Positions 1-11,969 of a stretch of 64,000 nucleotides of DNA are shown here, piece by piece. The stretch spans positions 4,216,001-4,280,000 of the forward strand of contig MOWL01000067.1 in the NCBI GenBank assembly GCA_002110485.1, read 5' to 3'. Under the pieces are notes generated by a model. It had not been told where the DNA came from and ran no database searches. It saw only the letters and a list, made by a program, of their open reading frames with translations. The DNA comes from Emergomyces orientalis (taxonomy: Eukaryota; Ascomycota; Eurotiomycetes; Onygenales; Ajellomycetaceae). The number at the start of each line of letters is the position of its first letter. Position 1 is the stretch's first letter. The translations under genes were made by a program, and so were the position numbers.

Positions 1-660
1 CCCAATAGCAATGCAGCTTTATACTTTGGGGATAAATGGGTTGAATTCCAGTCCTTCCTCTCCCACCGACTTGCCGCCACTCGCAGGCCAGATCCGAAGA
101 AACCCTCCAATCTCATTTCAAAGAAATTCCCATCTTGGATGGAGTATATGCTTGAACTAATGAGGGCCCGTGGCTATTATCTCTTATACCCTTCTTTCCC
201 CGCCACAACCCACACCGTACTGGCCACTACCCACAACGAACTATATCGCCTACCGGAGGAGTACATGCCGGATCCAAAGACATCTAGCTATAGACCCAGA
301 TCAGGCCCTGAAGATCTGATTGCAGATCCCAATAAGCCTCTCACCGGTTCGACTTCGTCGGAAATACCACAGATTGGTTTAGGTTCCAAAGAGAAACCCC
401 TGGCCAGAGCATCAACCATATCAAGCCTCCTGCATCTATTCCCTGCAGGCCTGCCGGAGCTATCCCCATTGCATGCCTTGCCGTATTCACAGGAAGATAA
501 CACCTCACATGACCTTGTCGAGAGGGCGCAGGTTTATGTGAAGGAATTCCGGGAGAGTATTGGTGGGTGTGATGCTATTGGTGCTGAATATCCGGCGGCC
601 GAGACCATGAAGGCGGACGATCTGTTCTGCTCAAAGGAAGGGGATGGGGTTGAATTATAA
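1..660 (+). CDS. Conserved fungal protein, C-terminal fragment (5' end outside window)
   Basis: The frame is open from base 1 to a TAA at 658-660, giving 219 visible residues, so the gene is cut by the window edge. The first 90 residues look conserved in style: aromatic-rich, with GDKWVEFQSFL near the start, then LMRARGYYLLYPSF and THNELYRLPEEY. The rest is a Ser/Pro-rich, probably disordered tail with a short helical stretch near the end. I do not securely recognise the family. It faintly recalls large fungal membrane glycosyltransferase-2-like proteins, and that is a guess. The first ATG in frame is at 139, but open codons before it, similar in composition, argue that the protein starts upstream. 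No splice junction is needed inside the visible part. Confidence 0.6.
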   Translation, partial: PNSNAALYFGDKWVEFQSFLSHRLAATRRPDPKKPSNLISKKFPSWMEYMLELMRARGYYLLYPSFPATTHTVLATTHNELYRLPEEYMPDPKTSSYRPRSGPEDLIADPNKPLTGSTSSEIPQIGLGSKEKPLARASTISSLLHLFPAGLPELSPLHALPYSQEDNTSHDLVERAQVYVKEFRESIGGCDAIGAEYPAAETMKADDLFCSKEGDGVEL

Positions 661-1385
661 TTATAATTTATACGGACGGGTGGAGGTTGTGACTGACCCT
701 TAATCACGAGGGAACGCTTTACCTCAACCGATGCATTTTTCTTCTTTCTCGGTTTTTTATTTTATTTTCATCGGTTTCCCAAATATTCCTGGTAGGCGGG
801 CCTTGTCCATTATTTTTTTAAGAAGGTATTTTCCATGCAGTCCATGGGCAGAAGCGTCAGGCTGAATACCCTTTGCATATTTTGAGCACGCTCTTCTCGG
901 TTCCTTTCTATCAATGGCTTTTCTTCTTTGCAATCTAAAGTCCGCATACATACTGCGAAGGTACTTGCTGTACATTATAAGCATTTCTTCCATATCTGCA
1001 TATAGAAATGTATAACTCCTCGATTAACAACTATTAGCACTCAACATGCTTTGATTTAATATTGTGTGTTATGTAAATTATCATTATTGCACCCAGGCAG
1101 CACTTGCATTACGGCAATAATGCGGGTCATGTGACATGGATAGTTCTAGCTTACGTAACTGGTGCAGGCTGGAGCTCTGGCTTGGTCCAGGTTAGACAAC
1201 ATCAAACAAGCCTACAAAGCTCCCAACTCGCCTTCTCACCAACTACCTTATAATCACCAGCAAACCCTCTAACCTATCTCCCCAACTACCTAACCCTATC
1301 ATCGCCCCATCGATCCTTTTCAACGGCCTAACCGCCCGGATTGCCTGAACGCGTTTTCTTTCTTTGATCTACCCGACCCTGCGCC
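661..1385. other. Intergenic, 3' flank of the first gene and RPN1 promoter
   Basis: No supported gene. An ORF of 78 codons on the minus strand (757-993) has no recognisable motif and overlaps what should be 3' UTR. An imperfect palindrome around GTCATGTGAC (about 1127-1136) contains a CATGTG E-box-like core. The last 150 bases before the RPN1 start are pyrimidine-rich, as is usual for fungal leaders. Confidence 0.5.
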
Positions 1386-4300
1386 ATGGCGAAGGATGAG
1401 CGGCCCAGTGCGGCGGACAAGGGCAAAGGAAAGGTGGACGATGTCAGGGAACTGAATGGGGAGAAAAAAGATGTTAAGGATGGCAAACCTCTTACGAATG
1501 GGAAGAAGGAGGAGGAACCAAAGGAAGGTATGGAAGGGAGCTAAAAATACAATACGCGCCATTTTGTTTTTTATGCCCGGCCAGCCCTCTTGGATTGGGA
1601 TGGCCTGGCCACATCGTTATGAAATGGAAGCTGACAAACATGGGTATTGGACATTTGCAGAAGATCTTAGTGAAGAGGATCAACAATTGAAAAACGAACT
1701 TGAGATGCTCGTTGAGAGGTTACAGGTTAGTTGTTGCTCACCAGGGTTAGGGTCACTTGGGAGCTCTCTCTTAGAGTATAGTTTTGAAGGCCAAAGGAAC
1801 CTAACACGAGATGCGCTTTTAATTTATTCAGGAGCCGGATACATCTCTTTACAAACCTGCTCTGGAAGCGATTAAGAACTTCATCAAGACGTCTACCTCT
1901 TCTATGACAGCTGTGCCGAAACCTCTTAAATTCCTTCGACCGCATTTCGACGAGCTTACTGCGATTTACGAACGATGGCAGGCGGGTGATGATAAGGTAT
2001 GGGATTTTCTCTTTAGACAAAAGTCTCTGTTCGAGGAGTTTTTTCTTTCCTTTCCAGCCTAACCGGTATATACACATATAGGACTCTCTTGCAGATATGC
2101 TATCGGTCCTTGGCATGACATACGGAGACGAAGAAAAGCTAGAGACGCTCAAATATCGCCTCCTAACCAAATCGACAGACCTGGGTTCGTGGGGCCACGA
2201 GTACATCCGCCACCTCGCGCTGGAGATTGGACAGGAATACCAGAATAGGTTGACGGATGATAAGGATGTGCAGGATTTGGTTGATCTTTCGCTATCGCTC
2301 GTTCCCTACTTCCTAGCCCACAACGCCGAAGCAGACGCTGTAGACCTCTTGAGTGAACTTGAAATGATTGAGGAAATACCCAAGTTCCTTGATGAGAATA
2401 CGTACTCAAGAGTCTGTCTGTATATGGTCAGCATGGTCAACCTTCTTACATACCCTGAAGACCACCAGTTCCTGCGAACGGCACACGACATCTACATGAC
2501 GTATAACAAACTCACTCAAGCTATTGTTATTGCCATTCGACTGAACGATATTGACCTTATCAAGAAGGATTTCAATTCAACAACTGACCAGGCCATCAGG
2601 AGGCAGATGGCCTTCCTTATTGCGAGACAACAGATATGGCTTGAATTGACACCAGAGGAGGAGGAAGAAGGGGGCCAAGAGTTAACCGAATGCCTGCACA
2701 ATATTCAGCTGCATAACCACTTCAAGGCTCTTGCGAAGGAGCTCAATATCCTCGATCCCAAGATGCCAGAAGATATCTACAAAACACATCTAGAAAGCAG
2801 CCGGGGAGCCGGACTTACTAATGTGGATTCCGCACGACATAACCTGGCAAGCGCTTTCGTCAACGCCTTCGCCAATGCTGGATTTGGTAATGATAAACTC
2901 ATGCTGGTCGACGGTGATAAGGGCCCTTGGGTCTGGAAAACAAAGGACGACGGCATGCTCTCCACCGCTGCGTCTATGGGAATGTTGCTACAATGGGATG
3001 TGGAGGAAGGTTTGGATAAAATCGATAAATTCACGTTGGCTGAAGAGGAGCAAATCAAGGCAGGAGGGTTGCTGGGTATTGGTATTCTCAATTCTGGCGT
3101 TAGACTTGATGCAGATCCCGCAATGGCTCTACTCAGTGAATCCATCGGCCCAGAGGCCAAGAGTGTGCCCGTGCGAGTGGCAGCAATAATGGGTCTGGGC
3201 CTAGCGTATGCGGGATCGTGCAAAGAAGAGCTGCTTGAACTTCTTTTGCCAATTGTTGAAGATGTTTCCCTCGATATGCAGATATCTGCCATGGCAGCAG
3301 TCTCACTGGGAATGATCTTCGTCGGTTCTTCAAATCATCAAGTTAGCGAGGCTATTGCGACCACGTTGATGGATGAGGAGAGGCAGAGGCAGATGAAGGA
3401 TAAATGGACGCGATTTATGGCACTTGGTCTTGCACTCCTCTACTTTGGACGACAGGAAGAGGTCGATGTTATCTTGGATATCCTCAAGGCGATTGACCAT
3501 CCCATGGCGAAGCCTACTTCCGTTCTTGCGTCAGTGTGCGCGTGGGCCGGCACCGGCACAGTGTTGAAGCTCCAAGAGTTGCTACATATCTGTAACGACG
3601 TCATAGAAGACAAGGAAGAGAAGAAAGGGGAGGAGTTAGTGCAATCATATGCTGTTCTAGGTCTGTCTCTCATCGCGATGGGTGAAGACATTGGGCAAGA
3701 AATGGTTCTACGGCAATTTGGACACTTGATGCACTATGGTGCGGCAAATATCAGGAAAGCTGTTCCACTCGCCATGGGACTGGTTAGCCCCAGCAATCCC
3801 CAAATGAAGGTATACGATACCCTCTCCCGTTACAGCCACGATAATGACAACGATGTCGCGATCAATTCCATTTTCGCCATGGGTCTCCTTGGTGCCGGTA
3901 CAAACAATGCACGCCTTGCACAACTCCTCAGACAACTAGCAAGCTACTACCACCGCGATCAAAACTCGCTCTTCATGGTCCGCATCGCCCAGGGTCTCTT
4001 GCATATGGGAAAAGGCAGCCTTTCCGTCAACCCCTTCCATACCGATCGCCAGGTCCTCTCGCGAGTGGCTGCTGCGGGCCTCCTTACCGTCCTTGTAGCC
4101 ATGATCGATGCCAAAGATTTCATTCTCGCCGATGCGCACTATCTCCTTTATTTCCTTGTCACGGCCATGTACCCGCGATTCCTAGTGACGCTCGATGAAG
4201 ATTTGAAGCCACTTACCGTGAACGTTCGCGTCGGCCAGGCTGTGGATGTCGTGGGCCAGGCAGGAAAACCAAAAACCATCACCGGGTGGCAAACGCAGAG

Positions 4301-4503
4301 CACACCGGTGCTGTTGGCGTACGGGGAGAGGGCGGAATTGGAAGATGAAGAATACATCAGTCTAAGTAGTACATTGGAGGGACTCGTGATTTTGCGGAAG
4401 GTAAGCGAGACAAACTCCTAAAATCTGAATGCAATGATGCACAAGATGTCTGACTTGATTCTTTTTAACCCTACAGAACCCCGAATGGGTAAGCACAGCT
4501 TAA
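1386..4503 (+). CDS. RPN1: 26S proteasome regulatory subunit RPN1 (PSMD2)
   Basis: RPN1 is the largest base subunit of the 19S regulatory particle. It is a scaffold that docks ubiquitin receptors and the Ubp6 deubiquitinase. The model is join(1386-1527, 1661-1725, 1832-1996, 2082-4400, 4477-4503), 905 aa, close to the family length of about 900. All junctions are GT-AG and phase-consistent. The N-terminus is the usual charged Lys/Glu-rich linker. The middle holds the proteasome/cyclosome helical repeats, seen as alternating small-residue helices such as ASMGMLLQWDVEEGL, GGLLGIGILNSGV and AIMGLGLAYAGS. The C-terminal domain ends RKNPEWVSTA, read from a 9-codon last exon; without that splice the frame ends at 4421. 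The start context GCGCCATGG is good. The only uncertainty is whether the last intron is always used. Confidence 0.95.
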
Positions 4504-5222
4504 GGAAACGTTCGATTTTCTAGCTGTTATTCCCGGGTTTCCCAAACCAAACCTACTTCTGTGTGTATAGCGTGTAATGTGTAGCTTCTTCTGCTTTTTA
4601 TTATTATTAAGGAGTAGGGGCCTCCTATTTATATACAAGTACAACTGGTTGGCCCACGATTTAAATGGCATATTACTCCTCATATTTTTCTCCTCATCCT
4701 TGAAACTTACCACTTCAAGTTTCTTCTTTTGGAAAAGGAATGGGGCTCACTGCACGCAGAATCTTACTAATTGAAGCAAATGGCCCCCACAACTCCTCCG
4801 TACCTCCCTCGCCCCTTTGTAAATCGTAGATAGCTGAAAATGGTTCACTTGGAAAGGGTTGGTTTGGCTGGGATAGACTGGCCGTGAAGATATGAAACTG
4901 AAACATGTCTAAAATGTTATATTATAGTAGCTGTTTTACCATTATTATTACATAACTGCTATCCGAACCTAACGGCCCAAATTCTTTTACGGTAAGTATT
5001 TTCATGACCAGCATGGTCAGGGAGGTTATGGGCTGCTCATGCTAGGTATCACAAGCATGGTAGTTTGAAAAAAAGCAAATAAAAATAGGGTTTAGGGCTA
5101 AGAAAGTTTGTTGCGCTTTTTATCTGCCCCGCCAGCTTCAAGCAACAAAATCTGAAAGAAAGGCGAACACCAGCCCTCCCCATTCTCCTCTATTTTTTGA
5201 GCAGTTGGAAGTATTCGCTAAA
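4504..5222. other. Intergenic between RPN1 and RIO2
   Basis: About 700 bases with no supported gene. It is AT-rich, with RPN1 3' sequence (TTATTATTATTAAGG near 4600), then the RIO2 promoter and leader. The short ORFs on both strands have no family features. Confidence 0.5.
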
Positions 5223-6781
5223 ATGAAGCTCGACCCAAAGGCCATGCGGTATCTGGCCGCCGAGGATTTTCGTACTCTCGTAGCTGTATGCCCCCCTCCT
5301 CATGAACATTACGCCCATGGCTCTCTGTTTTGTCATGCACGACTTGATGCTTAAAGAAACTGACCTTAATACTCTCTTTTTTACAGGTTGAAATGGGAAG
5401 CAGGAATCATGAAGTTGTACCGACGCCGTTGATCATCCAATTATCGGGGCTACGCGGGGGAAGTATTGTGCACAAGTGTATATCGAATCTCGCGAAGATC
5501 AATCTGATAGCGAGAGTTAAGAATGCGAGGTGTACGTATGAGCAATGGGCATGACCGTGGCTTTTTTGAAAAAATAGTTATTCGATCCTCAGCATTTATT
5601 TTTGGCCCTAAGCTAACACGTATCCCTTCACCCCAGACGACGGCTACCGCCTCACCTATGGCGGTCTCGATTACCTCGCCCTTAACTCCCACCAAAAACA
5701 AAAGTCCATATACTCTGTCGGCAACCAAATCGGCGTCGGCAAGGAATCCGATATCATCGTCGTCGCCAACTCAGACGGCGCACAACGCATCCTAAAAATC
5801 CACCGACTGGGCCGCATCTCCTTCCGCACCGTCAAGACCAACCGAGATTATCTGCGCCATCGTAGCTCCGCTTCATGGATGTACATGTCGCGCCTCGCCG
5901 CGATGAAGGAATTTGCGTTCATGAAGGCGCTACGCGAGCACGGGTTCCCAGTCCCCGAACCCATTGCGCAGAATAGACATACGATCGTGATGAGTTTGAT
6001 TGACGCGTTCCCACTCCGGCAGATATCTTCGGTGCCGGATCCTGCCGGGCTTTATTCGGAGCTAATTGAGATGATTGTGCGGTTGGCCGGGGTCGGGCTT
6101 ATACATGGTGATTTTAACGAGTTTAATATTTTGATTAAGGAGGAGGTTATTGGGTCGGATGTGGCGAAGGGGAAGAGGAAAGAGGGAGATGATGGTAGGG
6201 GGGAGGGTGAAGGGGAAAATGTCAATCTGATTCCTATCCTTATTGATTTCCCGCAGATGGTATCTGTGGATCATCCCAATGCCGAAATGTACTTTGACAG
6301 AGATGTGCAGTGCATCAAGCGGTATTTTCAAAGGAGGTTTGGATTTGTGAGTGATGAGAAGGGCCCATTTTTTAAGGATGCGAAGAAGTTGGTGGGGACG
6401 AAGAAAGGGGGTGCGAGGTTGGATGTTGAAGTTGAAGCGTCGGGTTTCTCAAGGAAAATGGCGAGGGAGTTGGAGGCGTATATGAAAGAAATGGGCGTCG
6501 ATGGGGATGGAGATGGCAACGGAGAGCGTGATGATCTACGATCCGAGGATGGGGACGAAGACGAAGAAGACGGCGAAGACGACGAGAGGTCTGAGGCGGA
6601 GGAAGGGAATGAGGATGACGGGGTGCCATTAGATGCTGAGGTGGATGCTTTTGGAAACACGATACAGAGGAAGTCTAAAGAAGCTGAAATAGAGCAGCCT
6701 AAGGCCTCTGAACTTGAATCCACGGGAGGGATAGGAATTGAACAGCTACGGATATCTGACTCTCAAGCGCAAGCTGCTTAA
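5223..6781 (+). CDS. RIO2: Atypical protein kinase RIO2
   Basis: RIO2 is an atypical kinase/ATPase needed for maturation of the pre-40S ribosome in the cytoplasm. The model is join(5223-5285, 5387-5531, 5637-6781), 450 aa. Residues 1-90 form the Rio2 winged-helix domain (MKLDPKAMRYLAAEDFRTL at the start; YDGYRLTYGGLDYLAL spans intron 2). The RIO kinase domain follows: a P-loop-like GVGKESDI, the ATP-binding lysine in ILKIHRLGR, the catalytic loop HGDFNEFN and the metal-binding IDFPQMV with the VDHPNAEMYFDRDV segment typical of Rio2. A Glu/Asp-rich tail (about residues 365-395) is common in fungal Rio2. There is an insert of about 20 charged residues between the catalytic loop and the DFPQ motif. 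It lies 720 bases downstream of RPN1 on the same strand. Confidence 0.96.
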
Positions 6782-7197
6782 ATAGATCCAGTCTCTGCTC
6801 CGACTTATGGCGTTTTTGGGATGATAGGTATAGGCGGTGTTAGGGTTTTACAGTTAGCATGCATAATGGATAAAAATTACGATTAGCATCTAGCATTTAA
6901 TGAGATGATAATGATTAAGTACAACTTCTTCTTTAATTTCAATACAAAATCTTTTTCTTAGGTCTCTCCTCATACCTCCAAAATTCCTCAAAAATGGGAG
7001 AAACAAAAACTTACGGTCACCCGCACGTGCCAATGGTGCATTTTCGAATTCTCCGTTCCTGAAGGCTCTCTTTTGCCGGGCTTTCAATAATCTCCAGATC
7101 CAGATATCACGACGTAAATATCCAATTGATACCCTTCACCAACTCGATATTATCTCTCTCCTTCCCTTCTACCCATACATCAATGAGATAAACCACC
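6782..7197. other. Intergenic between RIO2 and uL23m
   Basis: About 415 bases without a supported gene, holding the RIO2 3' UTR and the uL23m promoter. No distinctive motif was seen. Confidence 0.5.
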
Positions 7198-8111
7198 ATG
7201 CGCAAAAAGGTAGCAGAAAAGTTGTTGCGCCTCCGCGAGGCTCGCCCATTCCTACATCCCATTGCACACGATCAACGGAAGCAAATATATCTGTACGAAT
7301 ACAACCCACCCACCCCTCCCCGGGAGCCTTTGGACGCCATCTCTGCTTCCTTACATCAAATTCTCCTACCACTGCTCACTTTGTGGCGCTTTACGGAAGT
7401 CAGTGTCTTAGAAACTGTCCAACTAACATGTTCAAAACCCCAGACCCGATTTCGTTATCACACTCATTCGCACCCCATTCCTCCCGCCCCGCTATGCTTC
7501 CTTTTGGGTCCCGCTGACCTTCAACAAACTGGACATTAAAGACTACTTGAAACAGGCGTACGGTGTGGATGTACTGAAAGTGCGAAGTTATGTCGAGCAG
7601 CAAAAAGTCACGCGCGAGAAGCCTTGTGGGAAGGATGGATTTGGCAAATGGCGGAGACCAATGGCTAGGAAGAAGATGACGGTTGAGATGACGGAACCCT
7701 TCGTATGGCCGGAGGAGCCGGCGGATTATAAACCGTATGTTCTTAGCCCCCCCCTTTTTGCGATCTCCTTTCTTTTGCCAGTACGGGAACCGCTAATCAA
7801 ACTCTTTATTACTACATGACAGATGGGAAAAGGATAGGTACTTTGAAGCCAAGAAGCACCAAGAGGGTGCCTCCGAGAGCATGGCGCCAGACGCAAAGAA
7901 CAAGCCACTACCGGAGAAGAAGCGCGAGGCCATAGCTGAGCAGGCGAAGAGGCTGCTGGAGGGTAAGGAGGCTTGGCAGCCGACTTGGAAGGCGCTGGGA
8001 TTGAATTATGACAGACCTGTACTTGGCGCTGGCGTGAATGGTGCGAGGACAACGCCTGCTGGGATATTAAAAGGGGGCAATAATACCGATTCTGCGGAAG
8101 AGAGGAAGTGA
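7198..8111 (+). CDS. mrpl23: Mitochondrial large-subunit ribosomal protein uL23m
   Basis: This is a structural protein of the mitochondrial 54S subunit at the polypeptide exit site. The model is join(7198-7292, 7444-7734, 7823-8111), 224 aa. The first junction restores the family core: QIYLP at the end of exon 1 joins DFVITLIRTPFLPPRYASFWVPL, followed by NKLDIKDYLKQAYGV and a VRSYVEQQKV segment. The downstream third is the charged extension typical of fungal homologues (RRPMARKKMTVEMTEPFVWP, then a Lys/Glu-rich tail). Donors are GTACGA and GTATGT. Read unspliced, the first exon frame runs into a stop at 7537-7539. The start was chosen as the first ATG of the only frame that splices in phase. 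The short basic N-terminus is compatible with mitochondrial import. Confidence 0.93.
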
Positions 8112-9016
8112 GTGCGGGCGCTTGTTGGGTGGCTGCTGGTCGGGATATTGTATGTATATGGATTTTGAACCTTTTCCTTTTTTTGTGAAATTTTTTCACA
8201 GTCTGATATCAGGATTTCCTTTTTTCTTCATTCGCCTCTTTGTTGTTTTAGACCTTTTGATATGGGTAGGATACGCTGGAGATGAAGGCACCCTTTGAGC
8301 TCTGCAGCGGAAACAGAAGGCAGTCAACTGTGAATGCCTTCAGTTATTTATTTTCTATTTAGTGTATTATACAAATAGACATGCTTTTATTATGTGAAAT
8401 TTCAGGTGTAAACCTTGATTGTCAGAAATTTTGTGGGACGCCTAGACATCAAAAGAAGAATGGGGAAATCATTAAGGGAATCTTCCTTCTTCGAAATTTT
8501 CAAAAATACATATTCATTTATTAATCACTTACTTACTCGGTTTAAAGATATATACAAGCAATCAAAAACTGGTCAACGGCTAGGGGGCGGGGGGGTGTCA
8601 TGAGATAATTAATATCTTGCGACAATAAGATATGAAAATACACACATGCAAGAGTAACAAGAAACCTCAACCCGATAGCAACGGATTGAGATCAACTTGA
8701 ACATCGGCCCCAATTAGGCGTGAGATTGGAGGGGGGTAGAGTGATATTTGTAAGGAAAAGTGGAAAGCTTGGTTATTATGTACTCTACGGATATAAAAAG
8801 ACGGACGAAGTATCAAAGAATAAAGTGGGTTGAAAACAGGAAACTAAAAAACACTTACAAGCAAACAAGGGGAGACGGGACCAAAAATAAAAATATCCAA
8901 AATATTAAACACCGATCGCTAATTATGCAATGTTGCTTAATGGTTTATTTCCTTTATTCTGGCCAGAATAAAGGCGGGCCAGACACATGGGAGAATTGTA
9001 GTGTCGAAAAAAGAAC
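8112..9016. other. Convergent 3' region between uL23m and the Lon gene
   Basis: About 900 bases between two converging genes. It is AT-rich with scattered purine runs (a G-run near 8584-8596 and one near 8730). Short plus-strand ORFs such as 8415-8603 and 8760-9107 are Lys/Asn-rich and look like chance. I see no gene, tRNA or repeat here. Confidence 0.5.
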
Positions 9017-11969
9017 CTATAGCCTGCTTTCGAACAGCGGGGTGTGTTCGCCTGGCCAGTGGGCCTGCGGCCAGATGTGCCGGATTGCTTCCCAGATGTG
9101 CCTGTGAGAGGTAAAAATTGTTAGTAACATAGTAAAGTGTCGGTTTCGATATTTTAACAAGGGGGAGTGGTGTTTACTTGACATGCACGATTTCCAAACT
9201 ATTCTTCACCTCCGCAGGCACTTCTCGTACATCCTTGCGATTATGTTCAGGGAGCAGAACCGTCTTCACACCCGCACGGTGCGCGCCGATGAGTTTTTCC
9301 TTAATGCCACCAACAGGCATCACCCTGCCGCGGAGCGACACCTCACCCGTCATGGCCACGTCTGGCGGTACCGCCTTACCGGAAAACAACGATATCAAGG
9401 CGATCGTATGTGCGAGGCCAGCAGAGGGCCCATCCTTGGGGATAGCTCCGGAGGGACAGTGTACGTGCAAACTGCGATGTTTCATGATATCCTCGTTGGG
9501 GTCATGGGTCAATCCTAAATCGAACGAGTGTGCCTTTACCCAGGTAAGAGCCACTTCGACGGATTCCTTTAACACATCGCCCAGTTTGCCAGTCAGTTGC
9601 ACGCGGCCAGTGCCTGGCATGTCAGCCACTTCAATGAAGAGGATGCTTCCCTGGCCACCTGTTGAGTAGGCGACGAGGCCCGTCACGATACCCGGGCGCG
9701 CGTGCTTTTCTGCGATTTCTTCATCGAAACGCTCGATTCCGAGGATTTCGTCGAGGTCTTCGACGGAGACGTGTGGGTTGTACGTTTCTTCCTTGGATGC
9801 GTCCTTGGCGTCGGCGTATTGGACAGCTTTGTAACGACAGACGGAGCCAATTTCACGTTCGAGGTTGCGGACACCAGACTCACGGGTGTAGGCTGTGATG
9901 ACTTTCTCGAGGACTTCGTCGGAGAAGAGGACTTGACCATCTGACAGGCCGTTGGTTCGGATTTGTTTAGGCACGAGATGGCGGGAGGCGATATGTTTCT
10001 TCTCAACGGTGGTGTAGCCGGAAAGCTGGATTGTCTCCATACGATCCAACAGGGGTGGAGGAATGGTGTCCAGAGAGTTTGCAGTCGCGATAAACAATAC
10101 TTTGCTCAGATCTATGGGGATGTTGATGTAGTGATCTGTAAAACTATGGTTTTGCTCCGGGTCAAGCACTTCCAACATAGCAGCTGACGGATCACCATGG
10201 AAATTGGAACCGCCCACTTTGTCAATCTCATCAAGCAAGAAGACTGGGTTGGCAACGCCCACTTTCTTTAGCCCGTTCACAATAAGCCCAGGCATGGCGG
10301 CGACATATGTCCTCCGGTGTCCACGGATCTCAGCCTCATCTCTCACACCCCCAAGAGAAATGCGATGGAACTTGCGACCAAGCGCCGTGGCGACTGACTT
10401 AGCCAAACTGGTCTTTCCCGTACCAGGAGGGCCAACAAGGAGCATAATTGGAGATTTGTCTCCCATGCGTTTCGATTTGAGGAGCTGTAGCTTAGTTTCC
10501 ATAGCGTCTCGCTCAGTATCCGACTTAAATTCTGCTTCTTTTTCGCTGCTGCTCTCAGCAACGTCCAAGTCCGTTGACAGCTTGGAAATTTGGCTCTCAA
10601 CATCCTTATTGAGAGTCTGTTTCAGCTTGAGAACAGCCAAGTACTCCAATAGACGCTTCTTTATTTTTTCTAAGCCGTAGTGATCATCGTCCAACTGTTT
10701 CCGGGCTCTCTGGAGCGTTTCGACACCCAACTGATCCTCAGTGACTTTAGTCCAAGGAATCTCAGCCAGATTTTCCAAGTACGTTCGGCAGACACCATAT
10801 TCGGCGTTGGAAGGATTCATCTTACGCAGTCGCTTGAGTTCTCGATCTGCTACCTTCTGGGCATCTGGGCTTAGCTTCGCATCTTGAAGTTTTTGCTGGA
10901 GTTCATCGATTTCGTTTGGTTCCTTATCTTCACCACCATCTCCCATACCTCCATTCATCCCCGGTGGAAACCCATTCATTCCCGGCATCGAGCGTCGGGA
11001 AAGGAGTTCTCGTTGGCGTGGATCCAACTGATTGATATCAACGCCAAAATTCGAAGGATTGCTCGAGGTGGTGATGGAAGTCACCTTGATGTTATTCCTC
11101 ATGCCTTGAACTTGTCTTGACAGAAGCTCGATAACCTTTTCCAACCTAGTTTTCAAATCAACCGAAGCCAGAACCTGTAGCTTTTCCTCGAAGGTAGATT
11201 CCACTACATCGGCCATAAAATCGGCGAGGTTTCCTGCCTGCGAGATATTTTTCTTGGCGATGAAAAGTTCGAACCGTCGAGCGATCAGGGGCGAAATACC
11301 GTTGGTTTGTTGGGAGAAGAAGGATGTGAGTCTGAGGAACGCCAAAAGTTCCCTTGACAGCCGCTTGACCTGGTCAAATAGGTTTACGATTTCGAGGTCG
11401 GTGGCCAGGGAGACTATGTTTCGACATTTATTAGCTTTTAAATATACCAAATTTTATACATGTACAAGGAGCATAATTGAACAACGGGCGCCAAGCAACC
11501 TACGAATTTCATCATGTACCGTCACATCCGCCTCAAAGAATGGAGTCTCGCTGGTAACCTTGCGAATGGAAAACCTCCTCAAGCCTTCCACAAGCAGGTA
11601 TGGCTCACTGTTTGGTCTCCCCTGGACACCAACTACCTTAGCTACAGTGCCATAGCTGAAAAGATCGTGCTTGGAAGCTTTGGCTGGCTCGACTGTCCTA
11701 GAAGCTGTTGATCGTGTGCTTGCTCTGTCCACATTGTCCAGCAACTGCTTGCCATCCTTGCTCAGAAAGGGCGAGTTGAGAGGAACACAGCCAATAAGAG
11801 TGGTATTCCCGGTCTTGGAAGAGCTTTTGCTGAACAGAGACGTGAGGAGGAGAGGGATATCAGGGCGGTCCGATAGCGGGATACGGAGGGTGACACCAGG
11901 CAGCAGAACCGAATCTCTGGCTAAAGGCAGCAAGGCGAGGCTTGTTGATCGCGATGAATTGGTACCCAT
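9017..11969 (-). CDS. Peroxisomal Lon protease (LONP2-type)
   Basis: This is an ATP-dependent AAA+ serine protease for matrix protein quality control. Coding segments on the minus strand are 11504-11969, 9178-11413 and 9017-9101, 928 aa. Exon 1 holds the LON substrate-binding domain start (LLPLARDSVLLPGVTLRIPL). Walker A GPPGTGKTS is near residue 482, Walker B VFLLDEIDKV follows, the catalytic serine is in KDGPSAG (about 814) and the catalytic lysine in GGIKEKLIG (about 860). The last 29 codons come from a separate exon (donor GTAAAC, acceptor CTCACAG) and end in Ser-Arg-Leu, a type 1 peroxisomal targeting signal. That ending and the lack of a mitochondrial presequence separate it from mitochondrial Pim1. 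A Met/Gly-rich loop (SMPGMNGFPPGMNGGMGDGG) lies between the N-domain and the coiled coil. It is divergently transcribed from HEM3. Confidence 0.95.

Noticed and set aside
757..993. 78-codon minus-strand ORF upstream of RPN1
   Set aside because: Basic, unrecognised, and located in presumed 3' UTR; no splice or promoter support.
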